The position numbers and the translations under genes are program-made. Positions 31,661 through 42,279 of a DNA stretch of 64,000 nt are shown here, piece by piece (the first letter of the stretch is position 1; each line of letters starts with the position of its first letter). The stretch is from Streptomyces griseus subsp. griseus. GTDB taxonomy: Bacteria; Actinomycetota; Actinomycetes; Streptomycetales; Streptomycetaceae. The DNA lies in contig NZ_CP032543.1 in NCBI RefSeq assembly GCF_003610995.1, positions 6,076,001-6,140,000 on the forward strand, in the 5' to 3' direction. The notes below the pieces were generated by a model. It worked only from the letters and a program-made list of their open reading frames with translations, had not been told where the DNA came from and did not search any database.

Positions 31661-34297
31661 GTGCGGCCCCTCACCTCCCAGGACCCCCGCACGGTCGGCC
31701 CGTACCGCACGCTGGCCAGGCTCGGCGCGGGGGGCATGGGCGTGGTCTACCTGGCACGTTCGGCGGGCGGGGCCCTCGCCGCCGTGAAGGTGATCCGCGC
31801 CGAGCACGCCGCCGACCCCGGCTTCCGGGCCCGGTTCCGGCGCGAGGCGGAGGCCGCCGGGCGGATCACCGGGCCCTGGGTGGTCCCGGTGCTCGGCGCG
31901 GACACGGAGGCGCGGGAACCATGGCTGGCGACCGCCTTCGTCCCCGGTCCGTCCCTGGGCGAGCTCGTCGGGGCCGGGGGCGCACTGCCCGCCGGGACCG
32001 TACGCGCGCTCGGGGCGCGGCTCGCGGCGGCCCTGGTCACCGTGCACGAGGGCGGGCTGATCCACCGCGACGTGAAGCCCGGAAACGTGCTCCTCGCCCT
32101 GGACGGGCCCCGGCTCATCGACTTCGGGATCGCCCGGCACGAGGGCGCGACCGCCCTCACCGCCACCGACGCGCTGATCGGCACCCCGGGCTACCTCGCA
32201 CCCGAACAGGCCTCAGCCGGACCGGTGGTGGGCCCGGCGTGCGACGTCTTCTCACTGGGCTGTGTCCTGGTGTACGCGGCGACGGGGCGGCGCCCGTTCG
32301 GTGACGGCAGCCCGGCGGGCGTCCTGTTCCGGACGATCCACGAGGAGCCGGACCTCGACGACGTACCGCGCGCACTGCTGCCCCTGGTCACGGCCTGCCT
32401 GACCAAGGACCCGGCGGCCCGGCCGGGGGCGGGGGAGGTGCGGGACGCGTTGGGGGGAGGGGGTGCGCGCGACGAGCCGGTGGGGGGTGCCGGGGGCGAG
32501 GCGTCGGTGGGCGGAGGCGGGGGGCGGGACCCGCGCGAGGCGCTGGCGGGCGGCGCCGGAGGAGGGGACCCGCGCGAGGCGCCGGCGGAGGGCGCCCGGG
32601 GCCCCGACCCGCGCGAGGCACTGGCCAGGCCCTCCCCGTCCGGTGCGCCTCGCGGCTCGCGTGGGCCCGACGATCCCGTCTCCGGTGGGGCTCGCGGCTC
32701 GCGTGGGCCCGACGATCCCGTCTCCGGTACGGCTCGCGGCTCGCGTGGGCCCGACGGCCCCGTCTCCGGTGGGGCTCGCGGCTCCCGTACGCCCGACGAT
32801 CCCGTCTCCGGTGCGCCTCCCCACTCCCGTACGCCCGACGACCCCGCTCCCCGTACGCCTCCCCACCCCCGCAGGCCCTCCGCCCCCGCACTCCACCCCC
32901 GTACTCCCTCCGACCCCGCGTCCCACCTCCGTACGCCCTCCGACCCCGCCGCCCTGACCCCCGCCACCGCCCCGACACCCCCGGCCCCCTGGCAGCTCCC
33001 CGGCCTCTCTGCCCTGATCGCCGAACGTTCGGCCGCCGCCCTCGCGCTGCCCGACCCCGAGCCCCTCCTCCCCGCCACCGTCACACCGGACGCCGGCCCG
33101 CCCCCCTCCCTCACCCGCCGCAGGCTCCTCACCGCCGGGGCCGTGCTCCTGACGGGTGGCTCCACGGCGGCCTGGATCGCCATGCGCCGGCGAGACGGAA
33201 GCGCATCCGGACCGCAGGACGACCTCCCCACCCGCACCATCGGCCTCCATGCCGATCTCACCGGACCCGGTCGCGCCACCGGCCTGGCCCACCGGCGTGG
33301 CGCGCAACTCGCCGTCGACGACCACAACTCCCGTACCGGCAAAGCCTTCCGCCTGGCCCTACGCGTCGAGGATGACGCCGGGGACGCGGCGCGGGCGGTG
33401 CGCACGGCCGACCGGCTGGTGGCCGACCCCCAAGTCATCGCCGTCCTCGGGCCGACCGGTGACGTGCTGCCCGAGGCGGTCGTCCTGCGGTACGGAGAGG
33501 CGCGGCTCGCCACGGTCGTCGTCGCGGCCGGGTCCGCCACCGGGGCGTGGGACGCGGGCCTCCAGCTCTGTGTGACCCGCCCCTACGACGACAGCCTCGC
33601 CCCCGGCCTCGTCAGCTATCTGGTCCACACCCGTCCCGCCGAACGCATCCTCCTCGTCGTCGACGAGGCCGACCCCGACCGGAGCTGGAAGACCGGCTCA
33701 GCCTTCCGGGACGCGAACCTCACCGGTACCACCCTCACCGAACACCCCCTTCCCGACGGCGAGTCGGGGTTCCGCCCGGCGGCCCGCCGAGCCACCGCCG
33801 TCCGGGCCGACGCCGTGGTCTACACGGGCGGCTCCGCACCCCGGGCCGCCCGCCTCGCCACCGCGCTCGCCGCCGAGGGCTTCACCGGTACAAGGGCCGG
33901 AGCCGGACCCGCCCTCGGGCCCGCTTTCCTCCGGGGCGCCGGGAGGGCGGCCGAAGGCTGGGTCTTCGCCGAGGCGTACGCGGACGCGGCGGTGCTCCCG
34001 ACGGCCGCGAAGTTCACCGCCGCCCACCGCAGGCGCTTCGGCGTCCCGCCCGCCACCTGGGCCGCCGAGGCGTACGACGCGGTCGGCCTGATCGCCCGGG
34101 CCTCGGCGGCGACGAGCGCGGGCGGCGAGGAGCGCGGCGGGCTGGCACAGCGGCTGATCCGGACCGAGCACCGGGGCATCGTCCGCACCCTGGCGTTCCA
34201 GACCTCGACACGCCAGGTCCGGCATGCGGGCGGGATCCACCTCTACCGGATCGAGAAGGGCCGGCCCCGCTTTCTCGGGCCGTACGGCGAGCTGTGA
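31661..34297 (+). CDS. Receptor Ser/Thr kinase with periplasmic-binding sensor domain (copy 2)
   Basis: The 878-residue paralogue of the preceding kinase has the same order of parts. The kinase lies at about 13-265 (LGAGGMGVVYLA, AVKVIRAEH, IHRDVKPGNVLL, LIDFGIARH, GTPGYLAPEQ). A roughly 200-residue Pro/Gly/Asp-rich linker follows, then a TRRRLLTAGAVLLTGG anchor at about 484-505 and a type 1 binding domain to the C-terminus (TIGLHADLTGPGRATGLA, VIAVLGPTGDVLPEAVVL). The linker contains a 14-residue repeat built from a 42-bp tandem repeat and is absent from copy 1. Start: GTG 31661, 1 bp after the upstream stop. The pair arose by tandem duplication, and the sensor domains have diverged more than the kinases. 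Confidence 0.88.
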   Translation: MRPLTSQDPRTVGPYRTLARLGAGGMGVVYLARSAGGALAAVKVIRAEHAADPGFRARFRREAEAAGRITGPWVVPVLGADTEAREPWLATAFVPGPSLGELVGAGGALPAGTVRALGARLAAALVTVHEGGLIHRDVKPGNVLLALDGPRLIDFGIARHEGATALTATDALIGTPGYLAPEQASAGPVVGPACDVFSLGCVLVYAATGRRPFGDGSPAGVLFRTIHEEPDLDDVPRALLPLVTACLTKDPAARPGAGEVRDALGGGGARDEPVGGAGGEASVGGGGGRDPREALAGGAGGGDPREAPAEGARGPDPREALARPSPSGAPRGSRGPDDPVSGGARGSRGPDDPVSGTARGSRGPDGPVSGGARGSRTPDDPVSGAPPHSRTPDDPAPRTPPHPRRPSAPALHPRTPSDPASHLRTPSDPAALTPATAPTPPAPWQLPGLSALIAERSAAALALPDPEPLLPATVTPDAGPPPSLTRRRLLTAGAVLLTGGSTAAWIAMRRRDGSASGPQDDLPTRTIGLHADLTGPGRATGLAHRRGAQLAVDDHNSRTGKAFRLALRVEDDAGDAARAVRTADRLVADPQVIAVLGPTGDVLPEAVVLRYGEARLATVVVAAGSATGAWDAGLQLCVTRPYDDSLAPGLVSYLVHTRPAERILLVVDEADPDRSWKTGSAFRDANLTGTTLTEHPLPDGESGFRPAARRATAVRADAVVYTGGSAPRAARLATALAAEGFTGTRAGAGPALGPAFLRGAGRAAEGWVFAEAYADAAVLPTAAKFTAAHRRRFGVPPATWAAEAYDAVGLIARASAATSAGGEERGGLAQRLIRTEHRGIVRTLAFQTSTRQVRHAGGIHLYRIEKGRPRFLGPYGEL
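32642..32851 (+). repeat. 42-bp tandem repeat in the kinase linker
   Basis: Units of 42 bp begin at 32642, 32684, 32726, 32768 and 32810 and encode GxARGSRGPDDPVS-type 14-mers (the last unit is degenerate). It lengthens the linker between kinase and membrane anchor in whole-codon steps. A shorter RDPREAL-type repeat precedes it at about 32525-32630. Confidence 0.85.
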
Positions 34298-34605
34298 CCG
34301 CGGAAACGAAGGCCTGCGGAGGGCACCGGCAAGTGAACCGTTGCCCAGGCGTGAAGATCTCCTGCGGCCGTGCTTAAGAAATCCTCGATGGACCCGGGGC
34401 ACCGCCGTACGGCAGCCTTCTGGGTGACGGCCGGAGACGGCACGTGGAGCCGCACGGGCGTGTTCCGTCCCGTCCCGCCGTACCCCCGCCCCCACCATGG
34501 GGGTGGAGAACCCCCGAAGACCACCCCGGGCCGCAGGGCTCCTCCGACAGGCCCCAAGGCCCGGGGTATCCACCACCCGCGTACCACGTGCAGGGAGCCG
34601 CAGCC
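34298..34605. other. Intergenic region before tdh
   Basis: The 308 bp between the second kinase and tdh are very C-rich and contain no credible gene. A CCCCCACCATGGGGG-like short inverted element lies near 34490. The last bases carry the GGGAG ribosome binding site of tdh. Confidence 0.3.
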
Positions 34606-35634
34606 GTGAAGGCACTCGTCAAGCAGAAGGCCGAACCGGGACTGTGGCTGATGGACGTGCCGGAGCCGGAGTACGGCCCCACCGACGTCCTGATCAAGGT
34701 CCTGCGTACCGGGATCTGCGGCACCGACCTGCACATCCGCGCCTACGACGGCTGGGCCCAGCAGGCGGTCACCACCCCGCTGATCCTCGGCCACGAGTTC
34801 GTCGGCGAGGTCGCGGCCCTCGGCTCGGACGTCGCGGACATCGCGGTGGGCGACCTGGTCAGCGGCGAGGGCCACCTCGTCTGCGGCAAGTGCCGCAACT
34901 GCCTCGCCGGCCGCCGCCACCTCTGCCGCTCCACCGTCGGCCTGGGCGTCGGCCGGGACGGGGCGTTCGCGGAGTACGTGGTCCTGCCCGCCTCCAACGT
35001 GTGGGTGCACCGGGTCCCCGTCGACCTCGACATCGCGGCGATCTTCGACCCGTTCGGCAACGCCGTGCACACCGCGCTCTCCTTCCCGCTGGTCGGCGAG
35101 GACGTCCTGATCACCGGCGCCGGGCCGATCGGCATCATGGCCGCCGCCGTCGCCAAGCACGCTGGCGCCCGCAACGTCGTCATCACCGACGTCAGCGAGG
35201 CCCGCCTCGCCCTCGCCCGCAAGGTCGGCGTCAGCCTCGCCCTCGACGTCGCGGACCGCACCATCGCGGACGGCCAGCGTGAGCTGGGCCTGCGCGAGGG
35301 CTTCGACATCGGTCTGGAGATGTCCGGCCGCCCCGAGGCGATGCGCGACATGGTCGCGAACATGACGCACGGCGGCCGCATCGCGATGCTCGGCCTGCCC
35401 GCCGAGGAGTTCGCCGTCGACTGGTCCCGGATCGTCACCTCGATGATCACGATCAAGGGGATCTACGGCCGCGAGATGTACGAGACCTGGTACGCCATGT
35501 CCGTCCTGCTGGAGGGCGGCCTCGACCTCGCCCCCGTGATCACCGGCCGGTACGGCTTCCGCGACTTCGAGGCGGCCTTCGACGACGCGGCGAGCGGACT
35601 CGGCGGCAAGGTCATCCTCGACTGGACCGTCTGA
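34606..35634 (+). CDS. tdh: L-threonine 3-dehydrogenase
   Basis: The 342-residue zinc enzyme oxidises L-threonine to 2-amino-3-ketobutyrate with NAD in the cytoplasm. Catalytic-zinc ligands are in [10 protein letters not shown] and GHEFVGE, the structural zinc is [15 protein letters not shown] near 88-102, and the NAD fold is [20 protein letters not shown]. The GTG at 34606 follows GGGAG. kbl, which takes the next step, lies 95 bp downstream. The two thus convert threonine to glycine and acetyl-CoA. Confidence 0.95.
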   Translation: MKALVKQKAEPGLWLMDVPEPEYGPTDVLIKVLRTGICGTDLHIRAYDGWAQQAVTTPLILGHEFVGEVAALGSDVADIAVGDLVSGEGHLVCGKCRNCLAGRRHLCRSTVGLGVGRDGAFAEYVVLPASNVWVHRVPVDLDIAAIFDPFGNAVHTALSFPLVGEDVLITGAGPIGIMAAAVAKHAGARNVVITDVSEARLALARKVGVSLALDVADRTIADGQRELGLREGFDIGLEMSGRPEAMRDMVANMTHGGRIAMLGLPAEEFAVDWSRIVTSMITIKGIYGREMYETWYAMSVLLEGGLDLAPVITGRYGFRDFEAAFDDAASGLGGKVILDWTV

Positions 35635-35729
35635 ACCGCCGAGCCTCTTCTCGCAATACCGTCCTCTCGCCTTCTCGAACCTCCCGAACGCCTCGAACCT
35701 CTTCTCGCGTCCCTTTTAAGGAATCCAGC

Positions 35730-36932
<1,203 letters not shown>

Positions 36933-36967
36933 CCTGCCGACCGGGTCGGGGACTCGCCGCGACCTGG

Positions 36968-36973
36968 GACAAT
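36968..36973 (+). promoter_or_regulatory. Candidate -10 box of leaderless lysR
   Basis: GACAAT is followed by GGGCAC (6 nt) and the ATG at 36980. No ribosome binding site is present. Confidence 0.5.
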
Positions 36974-36979
36974 GGGCAC

Positions 36980-37903
36980 ATGATCGATGCGCGGCGGCTG
37001 CGAATCCTCCGTGCGGTGGCCGACCACCGCACGGTGACCGCGGCCGCCGCCGCGGTGTACCTGACCCCCTCCGCCGTCTCCCAGCAGCTCGCCGCCCTGG
37101 AGCAGGAGACCGGCCACCGCCTCGTCGAACGCGGTGCGCGCGGCGCCCGGCTCACCGCCGCCGGGGAGATCCTGCTCAGCCACGCCAACGTGGTCCTGGC
37201 CCAGCTGGAGCGGGCGGAGGCGGAGCTGGCGGACTACAGCGCGGGCGTCGCCGGTACGGTCACGGTCGCCGCGTTCGCCACCGGCATCGGCCTCGTCCTC
37301 GCCCCCGCCCTCACCGAGCTGGCCCGCACCGCACCCGGCATCCGGGTCAAGGTGCAGGACGCGGAGGGCGACGCGAGCGTGCCGATGGTGCTGGACCGGC
37401 AGGTGGATGTGGCGGTGGCGGTGGAGTACCGGGGCGCCCCTGCCGAGGATGACCGCCGCCTCACTCGCGTACCCCTCTACTCGGAGCCGTTCGACGCGGT
37501 GCTCCCGGTGGCCCACCGCCTCGCGGACCAGGACCACGTGGCGGTCGCGGACCTCGCCAAGGACCCGTGGATCGGGCCGTACCCGGGGAACCCCTGCCAT
37601 GACGTGGTGGTCCTGGCCTGCGAGCATGCCGGTTTCGCGCCCCGTCTGGAGCACTCGTCGGACGACTTCCGGGCGGTGGTGGCGCTGGCCGGGGCGGACG
37701 CGGGGGTGGCCCTGGTGCCGAGGTCGGCGCTGCGCGGGATGGAGCTGACCGGGGTGGTCGTCCGCCCGGTGGAGGGCAGCGCCCCCACCCGCCGCGTCTT
37801 CGCGGCCGTACGCCAGGGAGCCGAGGGCCATCCGCTGATCCGGCCGGTGCTGGACGCGATGGAGGCGGTGGCGGTACGGGAGGCGGGGCTGGCGCGGGTG
37901 TGA
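36980..37903 (+). CDS. LysR-family transcriptional regulator
   Basis: The 307-residue protein has the LysR helix-turn-helix at about 1-60 (LRILRAVADHRTVTAAAAAV, LTPSAVSQQLAALEQETGH) and a type 2 co-inducer-binding domain (VTVAAFATGIGLVLAPAL, DAGVALVPRSAL). It lies 47 bp after kbl on the same strand and could regulate tdh-kbl, although LysR regulators are usually divergent from their targets. GACAAT lies 6 nt before the ATG with no ribosome binding site, so it probably has its own leaderless transcript. Its TGA stop is the first base triplet of a tandem repeat. Confidence 0.9.
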   Translation: MIDARRLRILRAVADHRTVTAAAAAVYLTPSAVSQQLAALEQETGHRLVERGARGARLTAAGEILLSHANVVLAQLERAEAELADYSAGVAGTVTVAAFATGIGLVLAPALTELARTAPGIRVKVQDAEGDASVPMVLDRQVDVAVAVEYRGAPAEDDRRLTRVPLYSEPFDAVLPVAHRLADQDHVAVADLAKDPWIGPYPGNPCHDVVVLACEHAGFAPRLEHSSDDFRAVVALAGADAGVALVPRSALRGMELTGVVVRPVEGSAPTRRVFAAVRQGAEGHPLIRPVLDAMEAVAVREAGLARV

Positions 37904-38054
37904 GCGGTGCTCAGCGCTCGTCGGCTGTGAGCGGTGCTCAGCATTGCGGGCGGGGAGCGCAGGTGTGAGCGGTGCTCAGCATCGCGGGCGGGGCTCATGG
38001 GGGTGGGCGGTGCTCAGGACGGGGGGCGGGGGACGCGGACGTGAGCGGTGCTCA
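37901..38054. repeat. 38-bp tandem repeat with palindromic core between convergent genes
   Basis: The 13-bp inverted element TGAGC-GGT-GCTCA occurs at 37901, 37928, 37966, 38004 (one mismatch) and 38042. The last four are exactly 38 bp apart; the rest of each unit is G-rich and less conserved. The first copy holds the lysR stop codon and the last copy holds the reverse-strand stop of the ltrA-like gene. The array therefore fills the whole convergent gap and could act as a set of weak terminator hairpins. Confidence 0.85.
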
Positions 38055-39332
38055 GGGCCCGTCGGCTCGGCTCGTGCGCCGGATTCTTGCGCCCCATCGC
38101 CGCCCGCCGGGCACAGGCGCCTCCGCCCGCCCCGGGTCGTAGAGGATCTGCCAGCACACCAGCGCCACCAGGATCCCGATCGTCGCCCACGCGGGCAGCC
38201 GTACGCCCAGCGGGGCGAGCGCCACGGCCACCGCCACGCACGGCACTCCCCAGCCCAGCACCCACACCCGGTCGGCCCGCTCCGCCAACGGCAGCGTCGC
38301 GACCACGCCCGCCGCGAAATACCCCGCCATCGCCCCGCACAGCAGCCAGTGCTGCCCCTTCGGCAGTACGTCGTCGAAGTGGGCGACCGCCGAGCCGAGG
38401 GCGGTGGCCAGGGCGACCAGGAAACCGGTCATCACCGCGTGCAGGAGCATCGCCAGCCGAGGCGGGAGCGCGTCCTTGCGCAGGTGCGGGATGCCGTTGG
38501 TGCCGTACAGCAGGCTCAGCGTGCAGATCCCGGCCAGCAGCCCGAACGCCCCGAGCCCGGTGGCGGCCAGCGGCAGGTCCCAGTCGTCGCGCTCCGACGC
38601 GGCGTCGATGATCTGGATGACCCCTTCGCCCAGCACGATGATCACGTACAGCCCGAGCCGTTCGCCCATGTGCGCGGTGTCGATGCGCGACTCGCTGAGC
38701 TGAGGCTGCGCGGGCCCGGGCGAGGCGGTGTGCGGCGGGCCCGGCGGCGGCCGGTCACCCCGGTGTGCGGCGGCCCGCTCGGTCACGCGCCGGAGAGTGC
38801 GGCCGCGGGTGGCGACCAGCAGGGTGACGATGTCGACGGCGATGCCGAGCGCCCAGAGCCAGTAGCGCCACGGCGTCGGAACGAGGAGCGAGACGAGCCA
38901 GGGCAGCGCCCCCGAGCCGAACTGGGCCAGTGGCCAGTCCACGACGACGCTGCCCCGCTGCCAGACGCGGCCCGCCTGCCAGCGCAGGGCGACATAGGCG
39001 AGGACGAAGGTGATCGCGTGGTGGGTGAGGACCGCGTGGACGGAGGCCGCCATCACGGCCATGCCGAGCATCGCGATCAGCAGGGTGCGGACGCGGGTGG
39101 CGGAGGCGGCGATGTCCCCGTAGACGGCGAACCCGGCCCAGACGGTCCAGAAGGCGAGGTAGAGGACCCCGTACAGGGCGAGGTCCGCCAGGTGCGGCCC
39201 GTCGTGCAGGAGGTGGGCCAGCTGCCCGGCCCCGGCGACGACCACCAGGTCGAAGAACAGCTCGTTCCACCCGGCGTGCCGCTCGGGCTGGGCCGCCACG
39301 GAGGAGGCGCTCGGGTCCGCGGGCTGCTCCAT
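38052..39332 (-). CDS. Low temperature requirement protein A (LtrA) family membrane protein
   Basis: The 426-residue integral membrane protein has about 11-12 hydrophobic segments. It shows the LtrA family signature near the N-terminus (GWNELFFDLVVVAGAGQLAHLL) and the later ERLGLYVIIVLGEGVIQII block. The first Listeria member was linked to cold growth; the molecular function is unknown. The ATG at 39332 is used. Another ATG lies 8 bp further upstream but out of frame. The stop lies in the last copy of the 38-bp repeat. Confidence 0.87.
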   Translation of the reverse strand: MEQPADPSASSVAAQPERHAGWNELFFDLVVVAGAGQLAHLLHDGPHLADLALYGVLYLAFWTVWAGFAVYGDIAASATRVRTLLIAMLGMAVMAASVHAVLTHHAITFVLAYVALRWQAGRVWQRGSVVVDWPLAQFGSGALPWLVSLLVPTPWRYWLWALGIAVDIVTLLVATRGRTLRRVTERAAAHRGDRPPPGPPHTASPGPAQPQLSESRIDTAHMGERLGLYVIIVLGEGVIQIIDAASERDDWDLPLAATGLGAFGLLAGICTLSLLYGTNGIPHLRKDALPPRLAMLLHAVMTGFLVALATALGSAVAHFDDVLPKGQHWLLCGAMAGYFAAGVVATLPLAERADRVWVLGWGVPCVAVAVALAPLGVRLPAWATIGILVALVCWQILYDPGRAEAPVPGGRRWGARIRRTSRADGP

Positions 39333-39419
39333 GGGCCCATGGTCACTGCGGGCGGCCCCGCGAAGCGCGCCGAGTGTAGGCCGAATGGCGACCCGCACCC
39401 CGCCCGGGCTCCGGTGGGG

Positions 39420-39812
39420 TCAGCCCGCCGGCTGGAGCAGATCCCACCGGTTGCCGTACAGGTCCTCGAAGACCGCGACCGAGCCGTACGTCTCGTGCCG
39501 GGGCTCCTCCAGGAAGCGCACCCCTGCCGCGCTCATCCGGGCATGGTCCCCCGCGAAGTCCTCGGTGTGCAGGAAGAAGCCGACCCGCCCGCCGGTCTGC
39601 GCCCCCACGCTCGCCACCTGCGCCCCGTCCTTCGCGCGGGCCAGCAGCAGCCCCGTACCGGCCGCCGCCCCACGCGGGCGCACCACCACCCAGCGGGAGC
39701 CGTCACCCCGGTCGGTGTCCTCCGCCAGCTCGAAGCCGAGCGCGTCGCGGTAGAAGGCGACGGCCTCGTCGTAGTCGCGGACGACCAGGGTGACCAGGGC
39801 GATGTGGGACAT
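39420..39812 (-). CDS. VOC-family protein
   Basis: The 130-residue single-domain VOC protein has HIALVTLVVRDYDEAVAFYR, ALGFELAEDT, an Ala/Gly-rich TGLLLARAKDGAQ strand and the closing FEDLYGNRWDLLQP. These hold the usual metal ligands His/Glu at the ends of each half. The substrate is unknown. GGAGAG lies 5 nt before the ATG. Same strand as the LtrA gene, with an 87-bp gap; possibly co-transcribed. Confidence 0.87.
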   Translation of the reverse strand: MSHIALVTLVVRDYDEAVAFYRDALGFELAEDTDRGDGSRWVVVRPRGAAAGTGLLLARAKDGAQVASVGAQTGGRVGFFLHTEDFAGDHARMSAAGVRFLEEPRHETYGSVAVFEDLYGNRWDLLQPAG

Positions 39813-39911
39813 GGGGCTCTCCAGGGGATCGAGACGTGGTTATACGTAACACTACCGTCGGCGCCGTCGATGAGGACGGGCACCGGCGTCAGCGCGCCCC
39901 GGGCGCTTGGC

Positions 39912-39917
39912 GATAAT
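39912..39917 (+). promoter_or_regulatory. Candidate -10 box of leaderless STAS gene
   Basis: GATAAT, then CGCGCG (6 nt), then the ATG at 39924. No ribosome binding site is present. Confidence 0.5.
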
Positions 39918-39923
39918 CGCGCG

Positions 39924-40244
39924 ATGAGGATTTCAGACCCCCGGGGCTCCAGACCCGAGCCCCTGCCCGTGATCTCCCCGCGCGGAGAGTTCGACATGGA
40001 CAACGTCACCTCGCTGGGAGCGGAGATCGAGACGGTGGCCGCCGTCCACGGCGGGCTGGTCCTGGACGCCAGCAACATCACGTTCGCCGACTCCTCCTTC
40101 CTGCGCATGATCCTCGACGTCCACCAGCGCACCGACCTGCGCATCGCGGCCCCCACCCAGCGGGTCGCCCGGCTGTTCGACCTGGCGGGCGTCGACACCT
40201 ACCTGCGGATCTACCCGACCCTGGATACCGCCCGCACGCCCTGA
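39924..40244 (+). CDS. STAS-domain anti-sigma factor antagonist
   Basis: The 106-residue protein is a single STAS domain of the SpoIIAA/RsbV type: ISPRGEFDMDNVTSLGAEIE, then LVLDASNITFADSSFLRMIL with the phosphorylatable Ser in ADSS, then a C-terminal LFDLAGVDTYLRIYPTLD. Such proteins sequester an anti-sigma kinase when dephosphorylated. No cognate kinase is adjacent; the GHKL ATPase at 17268 is the only other partner-like protein in the window, and a link is speculative. Confidence 0.85.
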   Translation: MRISDPRGSRPEPLPVISPRGEFDMDNVTSLGAEIETVAAVHGGLVLDASNITFADSSFLRMILDVHQRTDLRIAAPTQRVARLFDLAGVDTYLRIYPTLDTARTP

Positions 40245-40339
40245 CATGACGCACCCACGAGCATCCGCAGGCTGCTCAACGCGGTGGCGGTGTGAACCTC
40301 CCACGCCCCCGCGCCTTTGAGGACGAGCCCCCGCCCCCG

Positions 40340-40345
40340 CACAAT
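40340..40345 (+). promoter_or_regulatory. Candidate -10 box of leaderless P-loop kinase gene
   Basis: CACAAT, then GCCCCGC (7 nt), then the ATG at 40353. This placement is the reason for preferring 40353 over the ATG at 40344. Confidence 0.4.
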
Positions 40346-40352
40346 GCCCCGC

Positions 40353-41000
<648 letters not shown>

Positions 41001-41121
41001 CCGCGCCGCCCGCCAAGGGCGTACGGGTGCGAACCCGTTCGCATACGTCCCGCCCGGCGGGCAGGATGCAGGGAGCCGTGCCCTGTCGCGCCCCGCACCC
41101 CCTCACCGCCAGGAGGCCCCG

Positions 41122-42261
41122 ATGTCCAGCCCGAACCCGCCCGCGCCGCCCCCCGTGCCCTTCACCGCCGAGGTCTACCGGGCCCGGATGGCGAAGGCGG
41201 CCGAGTCCGCCGCCGCGGCCGGGCTGGCCGGGGTGATCGTCGCGCCCGGGCCCGACCTCGTCCACCTCACCGGCTACCGGCCCGTCTCCACCGAACGCCT
41301 CAGCCTCCTCGTGCTGCGGGCCGGCGAGGAGCCCGTCCTGGTCGTCCCGACCCTGGAGGCGCCCGACGCGGCGGCCGCCGCCGGGGCTCCCGCGCTCGCC
41401 CTGCGGGACTGGACCGACGGCGTGGACCCGTACGCGGTGGCCTCCCCGCTGCTCGCGGCCCAGGGCCGCTTCGGCGTCAGCGACAACGCCTGGGCCATGC
41501 ACCTCCTCGGCCTCCAACGGGCCCTCCCCGACACCACGTACACCGCCCTCACCGAGGCGCTCCCGATGCTCCGGGCGGTGAAGGACGGCGCCGAGCTGGA
41601 GCGCCTGACGGCGGCGGGGGCGGCGGCGGACGCCACGTACGAGGAGATCCTGAAGGTGCGGTTCTCCGGCCGCCGGGAGACTGATGTGGCCGCCGATCTC
41701 GCCGCCCTGCTGCGGCACTTCGGCCATTCCCAGGTCGACTTCACCGTCGTCGGCTCCGGCCCCAACGGCGCCAACCCGCACCACGAGGCGGGTGAACGCA
41801 CCATCGAGCGCGGCGACATGGTCGTCCTGGACTTCGGCGGCCTGAAGCACGGTTACGGCTCCGACACCTCCCGTACGGTCCATGTCGGCGAGCCCACCGC
41901 CGAGGAGCAGCGCGTCCACGACATCGTCCGCGAGGCCCAGCAGGCGGGGTGCGCCGCCGTCCGGCCCGGCGTCGCCTGCCAGGAGATCGACCGCGCCGCC
42001 CGCGCGGTGATCACCGAGTCCGGCTACGGCGACCGGTTCATCCACCGCACCGGCCACGGCATCGGTGTCACCACCCACGAACCCCCGTACATGATCGAGG
42101 GCGAGGAGCAGCCGCTCGTCCCCGGCATGTGCTTCTCCGTGGAGCCGGGCATCTATCTCCCCGGCCGCTTCGGGGTCCGCATCGAGGACATCGTGACCGT
42201 CACCGAGGACGGCGGCCGCCGCCTCAACGCCACCGCGCGCGAGCTGGCGATCGTCGAGTAG
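41122..42261 (+). CDS. M24-family Xaa-Pro aminopeptidase/dipeptidase
   Basis: The 379-residue cytoplasmic metallopeptidase has an N-terminal creatinase-like domain and a pita-bread domain. The dimetal ligands are Asp in MVVLDFGG and GYGSDTSRT, His in TGHGIGVTTHE, and Glu in SVEPGIYLPG and GVRIEDIVTV. It should cleave X-Pro bonds in short peptides; aminopeptidase P and prolidase cannot be separated here. AGGAGG lies 6 nt before the ATG. Confidence 0.92.
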   Translation: MSSPNPPAPPPVPFTAEVYRARMAKAAESAAAAGLAGVIVAPGPDLVHLTGYRPVSTERLSLLVLRAGEEPVLVVPTLEAPDAAAAAGAPALALRDWTDGVDPYAVASPLLAAQGRFGVSDNAWAMHLLGLQRALPDTTYTALTEALPMLRAVKDGAELERLTAAGAAADATYEEILKVRFSGRRETDVAADLAALLRHFGHSQVDFTVVGSGPNGANPHHEAGERTIERGDMVVLDFGGLKHGYGSDTSRTVHVGEPTAEEQRVHDIVREAQQAGCAAVRPGVACQEIDRAARAVITESGYGDRFIHRTGHGIGVTTHEPPYMIEGEEQPLVPGMCFSVEPGIYLPGRFGVRIEDIVTVTEDGGRRLNATARELAIVE

Positions 42262-42279
42262 CCGACGGAGCCGGGCAGT

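Noticed and set aside
37901..38054. Possible CRISPR array in the 38-bp repeats
   Set aside because: The repeats are contiguous and degenerate with no unique spacers, and no cas genes are present.
37944..40244. Open reading frame of 766 codons on the plus strand
   Set aside because: Only its last 107 codons (the STAS gene from 39924) are real; the rest is antisense to the LtrA and VOC genes and crosses the 38-bp repeat.
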